The notes: generated from the letters alone by a model not told the origin. DNA of 64,000 nt from Nocardia colli (GCF_008704205.1 NZ_VXLC01000023.1:186001-250000), one strand, 5' to 3'. Shown: positions 44,353-52,721, counted from the first letter of the stretch. Numbers and translations are program-made.

Positions 44353-44814
44353 CTACCGGGTTTCGGCCCGGTTGACCAGCCAGCGGCCGTTCACGTTCTC
44401 GACGGTGATCAGCAGCGACATCTTGTTGGTCTTCGGCATGCCGCCGGTCTCGTCGCTGGTGGTCGTCCGCACCACGTCGACGGTCACGTCCGCGCGGGCC
44501 TCGTCACCGGAGACGACCCGGCAGTCCACCGAATCGACGGTCGCGCGGGTGTGGCTGGCGGCGGCGTTGGCCTGAATGGTCGGCCGGGCCTCCTCGAACT
44601 CCGCGCGGAACATGCCGGTGGTGATGTCGAGCATCTTGCCGGCATGGTCGTCGAAGCGCGCGTAGTCGTAAGTCCCTGCGACGGTGCCGAAATCGCAGCC
44701 GGCCAGCCGCGCCTCCTCGGGCGGGGCTGCCGCTGCGGTCTGCGCGGTGGCCAGCACCGCGGTGCAGGTGGCAGCCGAAATCAGGAGCACGGCAGGCAGG
44801 GTCGAGCGCGACAT
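44353..44814 (-). CDS. Secreted protein resembling Mce-associated (NTF2-like) proteins
   Basis: A 153-residue exported protein with a signal peptide (MSRSTLPAVLLISAATCTAV) followed by an NTF2-like domain: FRAEFEEARPTIQANAAAS and the ending NGRWLVNRAETR are typical of Mce-associated and related actinobacterial proteins. Two Cys residues (AGCDF, VDCRV) may form a disulfide. It is on the opposite strand and splits the his operon. No mce genes are nearby. Confidence 0.65.
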   Translation of the reverse strand: MSRSTLPAVLLISAATCTAVLATAQTAAAAPPEEARLAGCDFGTVAGTYDYARFDDHAGKMLDITTGMFRAEFEEARPTIQANAAASHTRATVDSVDCRVVSGDEARADVTVDVVRTTTSDETGGMPKTNKMSLLITVENVNGRWLVNRAETR

Positions 44815-45025
44815 ACGAGATCCCTAGGGAGAGTGCGGAGTCGGCGACCGGAGTGATCGCCGTGGCGAGACACTACCGGCGATTCCCCGGTCGCGGGGGC
44901 TGCCCGCGGCGTCGGTCGTGGGCGCCGCCTCCGGGTAGACCCTGACTCGTCCGCGCGGGATATCGGGGTTGCCACCGGATTCGCTTGTGGCGGCGTGGAT
45001 CTATGGTCGATCCGAGGAGGCCGCT

Positions 45026-45550
45026 ATGAGGAGCGTCACAGTCCCGTTGGTCGTGCTGACCGGGTACGCCGTGGTCGCGTGTTTCGTCTTCGGCACCGCC
45101 GCGGCGGAGACATTGCTGTTGTATCCCAACATCTTTCGGGACGTCCCGGAGTCGCTGGAACTGTCCCAGCGGTTCATGAGCGTGGTCAGCGTCGGTGACG
45201 TGATGCGACCGCTCGGTGGTGTGCTGACGCTATGCGCGGTGCTCGCGCTCGTGGCGGCGGTGCGGTATCGGGTCGGGTTGCGCTGGACCGGGCTGTCGCT
45301 GATCTCGTTGATCAGCGGGCAGTTCCTGCTGTCGGTGCTGTACGAGTGGCCGCGGGCGACGATCCTGTTCGACGATCGGGACGAGCACACCCTCGCCGAG
45401 ATCGAACGGGCCGCAACGGAATTCCAGATCGGGGAGGGGTTGCGCCTCGTCGCGGCGGCGCTGACCGCGCTGTTCGCGGTGGCAGCGGCCCTGGTCTGTT
45501 ACCGCCGCCGGGTGCTGGCAGCCCATGCCCGGACGGGCGCGGTCGTCTAG
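45026..45550 (+). CDS. Four-helix membrane protein (DUF1772-like)
   Basis: A 174-residue integral membrane protein with four helices (first VPLVVLTGYAVVACFVFGTA). Its layout, with an acidic loop DDRDEHTLAEIE between helices 3 and 4, resembles DUF1772 proteins, but I am not certain. The ATG has a strong AGGAGG (45015-45020). A hairpin terminator follows. Function unknown. Confidence 0.65.
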   Translation: MRSVTVPLVVLTGYAVVACFVFGTAAAETLLLYPNIFRDVPESLELSQRFMSVVSVGDVMRPLGGVLTLCAVLALVAAVRYRVGLRWTGLSLISLISGQFLLSVLYEWPRATILFDDRDEHTLAEIERAATEFQIGEGLRLVAAALTALFAVAAALVCYRRRVLAAHARTGAVV

Positions 45551-45580
45551 ATCGGGTGGTCTCGACCCGCGATAGTCATC

Positions 45581-45618
45581 GGTCTGCTTCGGCGCCAACC
45601 GCGCCGAAGCGGCAGACC
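45581..45618 (+). terminator. Hairpin terminator after the membrane protein gene
   Basis: GGTCTG-CTTCGGCGC pairs with GCGCCGAAG-CGG-CAGACC, a 15-bp stem with a three-base bulge and a four-base loop. Confidence 0.65.
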
Positions 45619-45648
45619 TCGCCGAGGACGTATCGCGATTCGCCCGTT

Positions 45649-45659
45649 CACATATTGTG
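45649..45659. promoter_or_regulatory. Palindrome CACATATTGTG before marR
   Basis: A short inverted repeat (CACA-TAT-TGTG) 30 bp upstream of the marR start, a plausible autoregulatory site. Confidence 0.35.
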
Positions 45660-45676
45660 GGTGCGACCAACAAGAG

Positions 45677-45682
45677 TTAGAT
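45677..45682 (+). promoter_or_regulatory. -10 hexamer of marR (45689)
   Basis: TTAGAT ends 6 nt before the ATG; a leaderless mRNA is likely. Confidence 0.5.
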
Positions 45683-45688
45683 TGCACC

Positions 45689-46129
45689 ATGGAGATCTCG
45701 CAGGAGGGTGCGCCCGCCAGACTGCGGGCGCTGCCCACCCGGCTGGTCAATCAGGTCGCCCTCGTCGCCAATCGGGCGACCGAGCGGGCGCTGAACGCCA
45801 CCGGCTCGCGGCGTTACCACTACGCGCTGCTCGCGGCGCTCGGCGAGTTCGGCTCGATCAGCCAGGCCGACCTGGGCCGGCGCACCCGGATCGACCGCAG
45901 CGACATCGTCGCCACGGTGAACGAGTTGGCCGGCCGCGGCTTCGTCGAGCGCAGCCCAGACGAGGGCGATCGCAGGCGCAAGATCGTCACCATCACCGAG
46001 GCGGGCACGGCCCATCTCGCCGAGCTGGACGAGCGACTGGCCGGCGCGCAGGACGAACTACTGTCCGGCCTCGACCCGGCGGAGCGCGCGGAGCTGGTCC
46101 GTCTGCTCACCCGAATCCTCGATCGGTGA
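45689..46129 (+). CDS. MarR-family transcriptional regulator
   Basis: A 146-residue MarR protein: LAALGEFGSISQADLGRRTRI, then RSDIVATVNELAGRGFVERSPDEGDRRRKIVTIT covers HTH and wing (positions about 48-105). It lies before priA but has its own terminator upstream and the next promoter downstream, so it is probably monocistronic. Target unknown. Confidence 0.86.
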   Translation: MEISQEGAPARLRALPTRLVNQVALVANRATERALNATGSRRYHYALLAALGEFGSISQADLGRRTRIDRSDIVATVNELAGRGFVERSPDEGDRRRKIVTITEAGTAHLAELDERLAGAQDELLSGLDPAERAELVRLLTRILDR

Positions 46130-46179
46130 TTCAGCTCCTATATGCGCAGGCCGGAGACGGGCCGGACGAACGGAACCAC

Positions 46180-46185
46180 TAGGGT
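46180..46185 (+). promoter_or_regulatory. -10 hexamer of the SERSER-priA-impA-hisF unit
   Basis: TAGGGT ends exactly 6 nt before the GTG of the SERSER peptide at 46192. This places the transcription start on that codon, making the peptide the leaderless first gene of the second his transcript. Confidence 0.55.
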
Positions 46186-46191
46186 GGTCGC

Positions 46192-46272
46192 GTGAGTGAG
46201 CGCAGCGAACGAACCATCAATACAGCGTCAAAGACGTCGACGGAGCCGAGCGCCAGCGAGGCGCAGTCGTGA
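46192..46272 (+). CDS. SERSER leader peptide before priA
   Basis: A 26-codon ORF: GTG, then SERSERTINTASKTSTEP and a C-terminal SASEAQS. Its TGA overlaps the priA GTG (GTGA), so its translation should couple to priA. It sits at the predicted leaderless start of the transcript. It is homologous, codon for codon over most of its length, to the ORF between trpB and trpA (57303), and at DNA level to the leader at 14006-14083. I recall similar SERSER N-termini in other Mycobacteriales annotations but know no described function. Confidence 0.6.
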   Translation: MSERSERTINTASKTSTEPSASEAQS

Positions 46273-47000
46273 GTCTTGTGCTGCTACCCGCCGTCGATGT
46301 CGCCAATGGAGAGGCCGTGCGCCTCGTGCAGGGGGAGGCCGGGAGCGAAACCAACTACGGCTCGCCGCGCGATGCCGCCCTGGAATGGCAACGCGCCGGC
46401 GCGGAGTGGGTCCATCTGGTCGACCTGGACGCCGCCTTCGGCCGCGGCTCGAATCGTGAGCTGCTGGCCGGTGTGGTCGGCGAACTCGACGTCAAGGTGG
46501 AGCTGTCCGGCGGCATCCGCGACGACGACACCCTGGAGGCCGCGCTGGCCACCGGGTGCGCCCGGGTGAACCTGGGCACCGCCGCGCTGGAGGATCCGAT
46601 CTGGTGCGCCAAGGCCATCGCCAAGCACGGCGAACGCGTCGCGGTGGGCCTGGACGTGCGGATCATCGACGGCGACTACCGGCTGCGCGGCCGCGGCTGG
46701 GTCAGCGACGGCGGCGACCTGTGGGAGGTGCTGGAGCGCCTGGAGCGCGACGGCTGCTCGCGCTACGTGGTCACCGACGTCACTAAGGACGGCACGCTGA
46801 CCGGCCCGAACCTGGACCTGCTGCGCGAGGTGTGCAACGCCACCGACGCCCCGGTCATCGCCTCCGGCGGCGTCTCCACCATCGAGGACCTGATCGCGAT
46901 CGCCGAACTGGTGCCCGAGGGCGTCGAGGGTTCGATCGTCGGCAAGGCGCTCTACGCGGGCCGGTTCACGCTGCCCGAGGCGCTGGCCGCGGTGAGATGA
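46269..47000 (+). CDS. priA: Phosphoribosyl isomerase A (HisA, probable HisA/TrpF)
   Basis: A beta/alpha-barrel isomerase of 243 residues: LLPAVDVANGEAVRLVQGEAG, VHLVDLDAAFGRGSN, ELSGGIRDDDTLEAAL, VGLDVRI, VTDVTKDGTLTGPNL and ASGGVSTIEDL. In actinobacteria that lack trpF this enzyme (PriA) also isomerises phosphoribosyl-anthranilate. No trpF is present among the trp genes in this window, consistent with a dual role. The GTG start overlaps the leader-peptide stop; impA overlaps its end. Confidence 0.93.
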   Translation: MSLVLLPAVDVANGEAVRLVQGEAGSETNYGSPRDAALEWQRAGAEWVHLVDLDAAFGRGSNRELLAGVVGELDVKVELSGGIRDDDTLEAALATGCARVNLGTAALEDPIWCAKAIAKHGERVAVGLDVRIIDGDYRLRGRGWVSDGGDLWEVLERLERDGCSRYVVTDVTKDGTLTGPNLDLLREVCNATDAPVIASGGVSTIEDLIAIAELVPEGVEGSIVGKALYAGRFTLPEALAAVR

Positions 47001-47812
47001 GCCCGGACCTATCGGCTCTGCTCGCGGTCGCCCGCGAGATCCTGGACTCGGTCACCTCCCGCTTCATCGAGGGGGTCGGCGCGCCGAGCGCGGTGACCAA
47101 GGGGCGCAACGACTTCGCCACCGAACTCGATCTGGAGCTGGAGCGCACCATCTCCGCCGAGCTCGAGCAGCGCACCGGAATCAAGGTGCACGGTGAGGAA
47201 TTCGGCGGGCCGCAGCTCGTGTCCGGCACCGCGTGGGTGCTCGATCCGATCGACGGAACGTTCAATTACTCGTCCGGGCACCCGCTTTCGGGCATGCTGC
47301 TCGCGCTGGTGCACGAGGGCGAGCCGGTGCTCGGCCTGACCTGGCTGCCGCTGCTCGGACAGCGGTATGCCGCGATCACGGGCGGACCGGTGCAGCTCAA
47401 CGGGCAACCGCTGCCGCCGTTGCCGCACGGCAAGCTGGCCGAGGCGATGATCGGCTTCGGCGCGTTCAATGTCGATGCGCGAGGCCGGATTCCGGGGCAG
47501 TTCCGGTTCGATCTGCTCGGCCCGCTCAGCCGGCTCTCCTCGCGCGTGCGGATGCACGGATCCACCGGCATCGACCTGGCGTTCACCGCGGCCGGGGTGC
47601 TCGGCGGCGCCATCGTGTTCGGCCATCACCCGTGGGACAACGCCGCGGGCGTCGCGCTGATCCGGGCCGCCGGCGGCGTGGTCACCGACCTGGCCGGCGC
47701 GCCGTGGACCATCACCTCGGGCTCGGTGCTGGCCGCCGCGCCGGGCGTGCACGAGGAACTGCTCGAAATGATCTGCACGGTCGCCGATCCGGCGACCGCG
47801 GAGGAAGGGTGA
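46997..47812 (+). CDS. impA: Inositol monophosphatase-family phosphatase
   Basis: A 271-residue Mg-dependent phosphatase with the metal sites GEEFGG, LDPIDGTFNYSSG and the late HPWDNAAGVALIRAAGG. It lies between priA and hisF as in M. tuberculosis (Rv1604). ATGA overlaps the priA end. It may act on inositol phosphate; a histidinol-phosphatase role is suggested only by location. Confidence 0.9.
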   Translation: MSPDLSALLAVAREILDSVTSRFIEGVGAPSAVTKGRNDFATELDLELERTISAELEQRTGIKVHGEEFGGPQLVSGTAWVLDPIDGTFNYSSGHPLSGMLLALVHEGEPVLGLTWLPLLGQRYAAITGGPVQLNGQPLPPLPHGKLAEAMIGFGAFNVDARGRIPGQFRFDLLGPLSRLSSRVRMHGSTGIDLAFTAAGVLGGAIVFGHHPWDNAAGVALIRAAGGVVTDLAGAPWTITSGSVLAAAPGVHEELLEMICTVADPATAEEG

Positions 47813-47816
47813 GGCA

Positions 47817-48590
47817 ATGACGTTGGCGGTACGCGTGATTCCGTGTCTGGACGTCGACGCGGGCCGGGTGGTCAAGGGCGTGAACTTCGAAAACCTGCGC
47901 GACGCAGGCGATCCCGTCGAGCTGGCCGCGACCTATGACGCGCAGGGCGCCGACGAGCTGACCTTCCTGGACGTCACCGCCTCCACCGGCGATCGCGGCA
48001 CCATGATCGACGTGGTGACCCGCACCGCCGAGCAGATCTTCATTCCGCTCACCGTCGGCGGCGGGGTGCGCACGGTCGACGACGTCGACCGGCTGCTGCG
48101 CGCCGGCGCGGACAAGGTTTCGGTGAACACCGCCGCGATCGCGCGGCCCGAGGTGCTGCGCGAGATGTCGGAACGCTTCGGCTCGCAGTGCATCGTGCTG
48201 TCCGTGGACGCGCGCACGGTGCCGGAGGGGCAGCCCGCGACGCCCTCCGGCTGGGAGGTCACCACGCACGGCGGCAAGCGCGGCACCGGCATCGACGCGG
48301 TCGAATGGGCCACCCGCGGAGCCGAATTGGGCGTCGGCGAGATCCTGCTCAACTCGATGGACGCCGACGGCACCAAGGCGGGCTTCGACCTGCGGATGAT
48401 CCGCGCCGTCCGCGCCGCGGTCTCCGTTCCGGTCATCGCCAGCGGCGGCGCGGGCGCGGTCGAGCACTTCGCCCCGGCCGTGCAGGCGGGCGCGGACGCG
48501 GTGCTCGCGGCCAGCGTGTTCCACTTCGGCGACCTGACCATCGGCCAGGTGAAGGACTCGATGCGCGCGGAAAACATCGTCGTCCGCTAG
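47817..48590 (+). CDS. hisF: Imidazole glycerol phosphate synthase, cyclase subunit
   Basis: A beta/alpha-barrel lyase of 257 residues: VIPCLDVDAGRVVKGVNFENLRDAGDP, TFLDVTAS, VGGGVRTVDDV, GADKVSVNTAA, ILLNSMDADGTKAGFD and ASGGAGAVEHF. It forms IGP from PRFAR with ammonia from HisH. Starts 4 bp after impA. Confidence 0.97.
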   Translation: MTLAVRVIPCLDVDAGRVVKGVNFENLRDAGDPVELAATYDAQGADELTFLDVTASTGDRGTMIDVVTRTAEQIFIPLTVGGGVRTVDDVDRLLRAGADKVSVNTAAIARPEVLREMSERFGSQCIVLSVDARTVPEGQPATPSGWEVTTHGGKRGTGIDAVEWATRGAELGVGEILLNSMDADGTKAGFDLRMIRAVRAAVSVPVIASGGAGAVEHFAPAVQAGADAVLAASVFHFGDLTIGQVKDSMRAENIVVR

Positions 48591-48591
48591 C

Positions 48592-49032
48592 CCGCCCGCG
48601 CCCAATTTCGCCCGGCGCGCACGAATTCGCTAGCGATTTGGTGCGCGGCTCGGGATTTGGTGCGCGGCTGGAGTGTTGGTGCGCGGCTCGAGGATGTACG
48701 CGCTTTGAGGTTGTATACGCGGGCCGGGGTAGTGCGCAGTTATCGGGTGCGCCGCGCACGATTTCGCCCGCCGCGTAGAAGTTTGTTCGCTGCGAATGGG
48801 TTGGCTAGAGATTTCATGCGCGGCATGGGGTTGTGTGCGCGGCGGCGGGGTGGCGGCCGGTGCCGGAGCAGCGGGAGGGGCGGGTGTTGCGTATCGAATG
48901 GTTCGCTGCGTGTGAGTTTGTTGACGAAATCGTCTGCGCTCTGCGAAATCGTGCGCAGGAGGGAGTGCGGCGGACTCGGCGGGAATCGGCCGTGGCGGAA
49001 TGTGGCTTGCGCTGGGTGGCGTTGGTGGGGAG
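48592..49032. repeat. Gene-free spacer with degenerate short tandem repeats
   Basis: No credible gene. From about 48645 to 48720 a degenerate unit of 17-20 bp recurs: GATTTGGTGCGCGGCTCGG, GATTTGGTGCGCGGCTGGA, GTGTTGGTGCGCGGCTCGA, then decayed copies. Similar GTGCGC/GCGCGGC-rich pieces continue to about 48850. It is unrelated to the 72-bp array. The last part (48900-49032) is simple intergenic sequence leading to the next start. Confidence 0.7.
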
Positions 49033-49971
49033 ATGAGCATCGGTATTGCGTTGTCGCCCTTCCGTCTCGACAAAACCGACAACGCGGTGGATGCGGCGGT
49101 CGCCGCGGGCAGGCAAGTCGCTGCGGCGGGGTTGAGTTCGCTGTGGTTCGGCCAGACGTTCAGCCACGACAGCATCGTGCTGTCCACGGCGGTGGGGCGG
49201 GAGGTACCCGAGCTGGAACTGGGTACCTCGGCGATTCCGATCCCGGCGCGACATCCGCTGCTGATCGCCAGTCAGGCGCAGACCGCGCAGGCGGCCACGC
49301 ACGGCCGGTTCACGCTCGGCCTCGCCCTCGGCGCGCGAGCCTTCACCGAGTCCGCCTTCGGTGTCCCGTACGACCGGCCGATCGCCCGGTTGCGTGAGTT
49401 CTTGAGCGCGCTGCGCGCCGTACTCGACACCGGCACAGTCGATTTCCAAGGCGAGTTGCTCACCGCGGTCGCGCCGATGCCCGCCGCGGTGGCGGGCGCG
49501 AAGCCGGCGGTGCCGGTGCTGGTCGCCGCGATGGGGCCGCAGGCGCTGCGGGCCACCGGTGAATTGGCCGACGGCACACTGCCTTTCCTGGTCGGCCCGA
49601 AGGCGCTGGCCGAACACGTCGTCGCGCCGATCACCGAAGCCGCTGAGCGAGCGGGCCGTTCCGCGCCGCGCATCGTGGTCATGGTCGCGGGGGTGGTCAC
49701 CGCCGATGTGGAGGGCGCTCGCGCGGCGGCCGAGCAGTCGACCGCGTTCTACGACGACATCCCCTCCTATCAACGGATCATCGAACTGTCCGGCGCTTCG
49801 CGGGCCGCCGATCTGGTCGTCATCGGCGACGAACAAGCCATCGCCGACCGCGTCGCCGAGTACTTCGAGGCCGGCGCCACCGACGTCGTCTTCAGCCAAA
49901 CCGACCTGAGCACCCCCGCCGACGAGCAGCGAACCTGGCAACTACTGGGCGAACTGAATCGCGCCGCCTGA
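49033..49971 (+). CDS. LLM-class (F420-type) oxidoreductase
   Basis: A luciferase-like barrel protein of 312 residues: LSSLWFGQTFSHDSI, ELELGTSAIPIPARHPLLIASQAQTAQAAT and RFTLGLALGARAFTESAFGVPYDRPI are typical of the F420-dependent TIGR03564-like group. F420 rather than FMN is likely in this order but cannot be proved from sequence. It is inserted between hisF and hisI. Substrate unknown. Confidence 0.82.
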   Translation: MSIGIALSPFRLDKTDNAVDAAVAAGRQVAAAGLSSLWFGQTFSHDSIVLSTAVGREVPELELGTSAIPIPARHPLLIASQAQTAQAATHGRFTLGLALGARAFTESAFGVPYDRPIARLREFLSALRAVLDTGTVDFQGELLTAVAPMPAAVAGAKPAVPVLVAAMGPQALRATGELADGTLPFLVGPKALAEHVVAPITEAAERAGRSAPRIVVMVAGVVTADVEGARAAAEQSTAFYDDIPSYQRIIELSGASRAADLVVIGDEQAIADRVAEYFEAGATDVVFSQTDLSTPADEQRTWQLLGELNRAA

Positions 49972-50018
49972 CCGGGCCGCCGGGAATAGCACCCATGTCC
50001 GGCTGTTATAACCGTGCT

Positions 50019-50384
50019 ATGACTCTCGACCCCGCCATCGCCGCCCGGCTCAAGCGCAACGACGCCGGATTGGTCGCCGCTGTCGCGCAGGAGCGCGGCA
50101 CCGGCGACGTGCTGATGGTCGCGTGGATGGACGACGAGGCGCTGGCCCGGACGCTGGAAACCCGTAAGGCCACGTACTATTCGCGGTCGCGCCAGCAGTA
50201 CTGGGTCAAGGGGGAGACCTCCGGTCACACTCAGTATGTGCACGAGGTCCGGCTCGACTGCGACGGCGACACCATCCTCTTGGTCGTCGATCAAGAGGGC
50301 GCGGCCTGCCACACCGGGACCCACACCTGTTTCGATACGGACGTGCTGCTGGCCGATCAGGTCTCGGCGGGCGGATCTTCCTGA
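50019..50384 (+). CDS. hisI: Phosphoribosyl-AMP cyclohydrolase
   Basis: Zn/Mg enzyme of 121 residues: VLMVAWMDDEAL, YYSRSRQQYWVKGETSGH, DCDGDTILLVVDQEGAACHTG and TCF carry the metal ligands. Monofunctional (no HisE domain). The ATG at 50019 is the natural start. Its 3' end overlaps the converging marR gene by 28 bp. Confidence 0.96.
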   Translation: MTLDPAIAARLKRNDAGLVAAVAQERGTGDVLMVAWMDDEALARTLETRKATYYSRSRQQYWVKGETSGHTQYVHEVRLDCDGDTILLVVDQEGAACHTGTHTCFDTDVLLADQVSAGGSS

Positions 50385-50854
50385 GTCGTCCCGCTCGACC
50401 GGCCCAGCGCATCGGTGAGATGGTCGGCGAGTAGCTCGCTCAGCTCCGCCAGCTGGGCGGTCTGTTCCGGCTCCAGGCCGTCGAAGACGAAGCGGCGCAC
50501 CGCATCCAGATATCCGGGGGCCGCCTCGACCACCTTGTGGTAGCCGTCGTCTGTCAGTACCGCCTGCACGCCACGGCGCCCGACGGTAGCCGAGCGCTCC
50601 GCCCAGCCCATCCGCTCGAGCTTCGATACGACGTGCGAAAGCCGTGATAGCGATGCATTTGCCTTGTGGGCGAGGTCACTCATCTGTAAGCGATGTCCAG
50701 GTTCCTCGGACAGCAGAGTCAAAACCCAATACTCGAAATGGGTGACCCCGGATTCGCGCTGCAGCTGGGTATCCAAAGCGCCTGGTAGGCGGGTCATCAG
50801 CGCGACAATCGCACGCCAAGCTCGTTGTTCTACGGGGTCGAGCCACTTCGTCAC
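50357..50854 (-). CDS. MarR-family transcriptional regulator
   Basis: A 165-residue MarR protein: FEYWVLTLLSEEPGHRLQMSDLAHKANASLSRLSHVVSKLERMGWAERSA spans the HTH (about 41-90), and VGRRGVQAVLTDDGY the wing. GTG start behind GAAAGAAGG. A palindrome lies upstream. No divergent partner nearby; target unknown. Confidence 0.87.
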   Translation of the reverse strand: MTKWLDPVEQRAWRAIVALMTRLPGALDTQLQRESGVTHFEYWVLTLLSEEPGHRLQMSDLAHKANASLSRLSHVVSKLERMGWAERSATVGRRGVQAVLTDDGYHKVVEAAPGYLDAVRRFVFDGLEPEQTAQLAELSELLADHLTDALGRSSGTTQEDPPAET

Positions 50855-50890
50855 TGTGTGCCTTCTTTCAAGCCAAGTGACGTGGTTTTG

Positions 50891-50904
50891 TTAGGTAGCC
50901 TACC
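50891..50904. promoter_or_regulatory. Palindrome upstream of marR (50357)
   Basis: TTAGGTAGCCTACC contains a perfect inverted repeat GGTAG-C-CTACC, 37 bp before the marR start; a plausible autoregulatory operator. Confidence 0.45.
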
Positions 50905-50998
50905 GATTATTGAAAAGCATGTTCACAGTCACCCGTGGCGCCAAGTTTGCCACGACTTCGCTCGCTCGTCATGCAGATGCTGAGTAGCGTGAGTTCAC

Positions 50999-51580
50999 TC
51001 ACAAACCGTCGGGCCGGGTCATGGCCTTATCGGTAGTGGTCGCGGGCGGTGTCGTGGTGCCGCGCTGCTTCGGATGCCGGCGCCGCCACCACCGCATGAC
51101 GACCAGCACGAGGGCCGCCAGCCAGATCGCCGCGGCGGCGATCGCACCGGCCATCGAGGCGCCGCGGAAGGCGGGCGCGTCGACATCGAGGATCCGCTGC
51201 CCGGCATGGGCGGCATTGCTGCCGCCGAGCACGATGGTGAGCGTCATCAGATTGGGGATCGCGACGAGCACGGCGATCACGACGGCCGCACCGGCCATGA
51301 ACCGGCCACCCCGGCGCCGCCACACCCGAACCGCGAACAGCAGCAGGAACAGTGGGATGACCGTGCACACGCCGCCGAAGACCAGGCCCCAGCCGATGCC
51401 CTTGGCGAAGCTGCCGTTGACCATCTCCGCGATCCGCTGCGCCCACCAGCGCGGGATGAACGCGGACAGGATGAAGTACGCGATGAACAGGACGGCGATC
51501 ACCGCCAGTCCGCCGACCACCCAGGTCTTCCAGGCGGGCCCGGTCGACTTCTGCTCCAGCTGTCCGTCGGTCGCAGTCAT
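50999..51580 (-). CDS. Four-helix membrane protein, unknown function
   Basis: A 193-residue protein with four hydrophobic helices (VVGGLAVIAVLFIAYFILSA, GWGLVFGGVCTVIPLFLLLF, AAVVIAVLVAIPNLMTLTIV and AGAIAAAAIWLAALVLVVMR) and basic ends. It sits between hisI/marR and bcp, where M. tuberculosis has a cation antiporter gene, but shows no antiporter motif. Probably co-transcribed after bcp. Confidence 0.7.
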   Translation of the reverse strand: MTATDGQLEQKSTGPAWKTWVVGGLAVIAVLFIAYFILSAFIPRWWAQRIAEMVNGSFAKGIGWGLVFGGVCTVIPLFLLLFAVRVWRRRGGRFMAGAAVVIAVLVAIPNLMTLTIVLGGSNAAHAGQRILDVDAPAFRGASMAGAIAAAAIWLAALVLVVMRWWRRRHPKQRGTTTPPATTTDKAMTRPDGL

Positions 51581-51654
51581 GAGCCCAGAGTAAGCCGGGC
51601 GAGGGCGGAAACGTGGTGATCGCCCCGGCGTTTCCGGTACGACCGTGCCGGGAC

Positions 51655-52116
51655 CTACTGCGCGCGCTCGCGCAGGAACTTCAGCGCCTCGTCGGCGTGC
51701 ACGTTGGCGCGCAGCTCGCCGGTGATGATCTTGCGGACGGTGCGGTCGGGATCGATGACGAAGGTCTGCCGCTTGACCGGAGCGAGCTTGCCGAGCAGCC
51801 CGCGCTTCACGCCGAACTGCGCGGCGACCGTGCCGTCGGGATCGGAGAGCAACGGATAGCCGAGGCCCTGCTTGTCGGCGAATCCCGCCTGGGTGTCGAC
51901 GCCGTCGGCGCTGATGCCGACGCACGAGGCGCCCAGCGCGGCGAAGTCGCCGGCCACGTCCCGGAAGTGGCAGGCCTCCGCCGTGCACACCGGGGTATTC
52001 GCGGCGGGATAGAAGAAGAGGACCAGCGGGCCGTCCGCGAGCAACGCGTCGAGCGAACGGGGAGTGCCGGTTTGATCGGGGAGCTCGAACTGAGGGGCGA
52101 GCTGTCCTGTCTGCAT
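51655..52116 (-). CDS. bcp: Peroxiredoxin of the Bcp/PrxQ family
   Basis: Thiol peroxidase of 153 residues. The peroxidatic Cys is in FFYPAANTPVCTAEAC, with a second Cys five residues later, the spacing of atypical two-Cys PrxQ enzymes. Then FRDVAGDFAALGASCVGIS and RQTFVIDPD. It detoxifies peroxides in the cytoplasm. Corresponds to bcpB by position. ATG 52116 matches the family N-terminus. Confidence 0.93.
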   Translation of the reverse strand: MQTGQLAPQFELPDQTGTPRSLDALLADGPLVLFFYPAANTPVCTAEACHFRDVAGDFAALGASCVGISADGVDTQAGFADKQGLGYPLLSDPDGTVAAQFGVKRGLLGKLAPVKRQTFVIDPDRTVRKIITGELRANVHADEALKFLRERAQ

Positions 52117-52233
52117 AGAAAGGGACAGTACCGGGCGCATGTCGCACCCGGTACCGGTCCGTTCCGGCTCATGTCGAACCTCCGTCTGCATGCCGATGAC
52201 GCGCGGGCCGAAGACGGACGACGTGGTTACGTC

Positions 52234-52527
52234 CTAGATACCGATCAGTGCCGCGACTTCGGGGTTCTTGATCTGCATCACGTCGAGGATGCCGTGCGCG
52301 CGCAGGAACGGCTTGAGTTCCTTGATCCGGTCGGCGTGCGTGGCGTACTCGTCCGGGAAGTGATTCCTGTCCAGCGACTCGAGGGCCTTCGCGTAGGTGA
52401 CGAAGGTGGCTAGTGCGTTCGGGGCACCCTGTTGGCCTGCCTTCGACTGCAGACCGACCATCCGTGGGGCCTGGCTCGGCGCACCGCCCGGGGCGGCGTG
52501 CCTGCCCTCCGGTTGCGAGGGGTACAT
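52234..52527 (-). CDS. Small hypothetical protein
   Basis: A 97-residue protein with a Pro/Gly/Gln-rich N-terminus and a helical C-terminal part (LATFVTYAKALESLDRNHFP, ELKPFLRAHGILDVM). The ATG at 52527 has AGGAG eight nt upstream; an ATG 21 bp further up lacks one. Not recognised. It is divergent from trpE. Confidence 0.65.
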   Translation of the reverse strand: MYPSQPEGRHAAPGGAPSQAPRMVGLQSKAGQQGAPNALATFVTYAKALESLDRNHFPDEYATHADRIKELKPFLRAHGILDVMQIKNPEVAALIGI

Positions 52528-52709
52528 CAGTTGTCTCCTCTCGATCATGGATACCGCGTGCGAGATGGAACGGAGCGAGCATAGAGACGCCCGTCACAGC
52601 CCTGTCGAGGGCATCAGAACCGGGCGGTCGTGTTTGTGACGGATGTGACTTGCGCGGGTCGGTATCGGCCCGCCCGGGGTGCGCCGCGTGAGGTGTCGGT
52701 GCCCCCTGG

Positions 52710-52715
52710 GATGAT
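52710..52715 (+). promoter_or_regulatory. -10-like hexamer before trpE
   Basis: GATGAT ends 6 nt before ATG 52722. It favours this ATG over GTG 52716. I found no Trp-rich leader peptide or T-box in the spacer. Confidence 0.35.
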
Positions 52716-52721
52716 GTGACC

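Noticed and set aside
50891..50909. IdeR/DtxR iron box
   Set aside because: TTAGGTAGCCTACC lacks the extra bases of the 19-bp box TTAGGTTAGSCTAACCTAA; the arm spacing is wrong. A MarR operator fits better.
52548..52721. Trp attenuator, leader peptide or T-box before trpE
   Set aside because: No run of Trp codons, no T-box sequence and no clear terminator/antiterminator pair was found.
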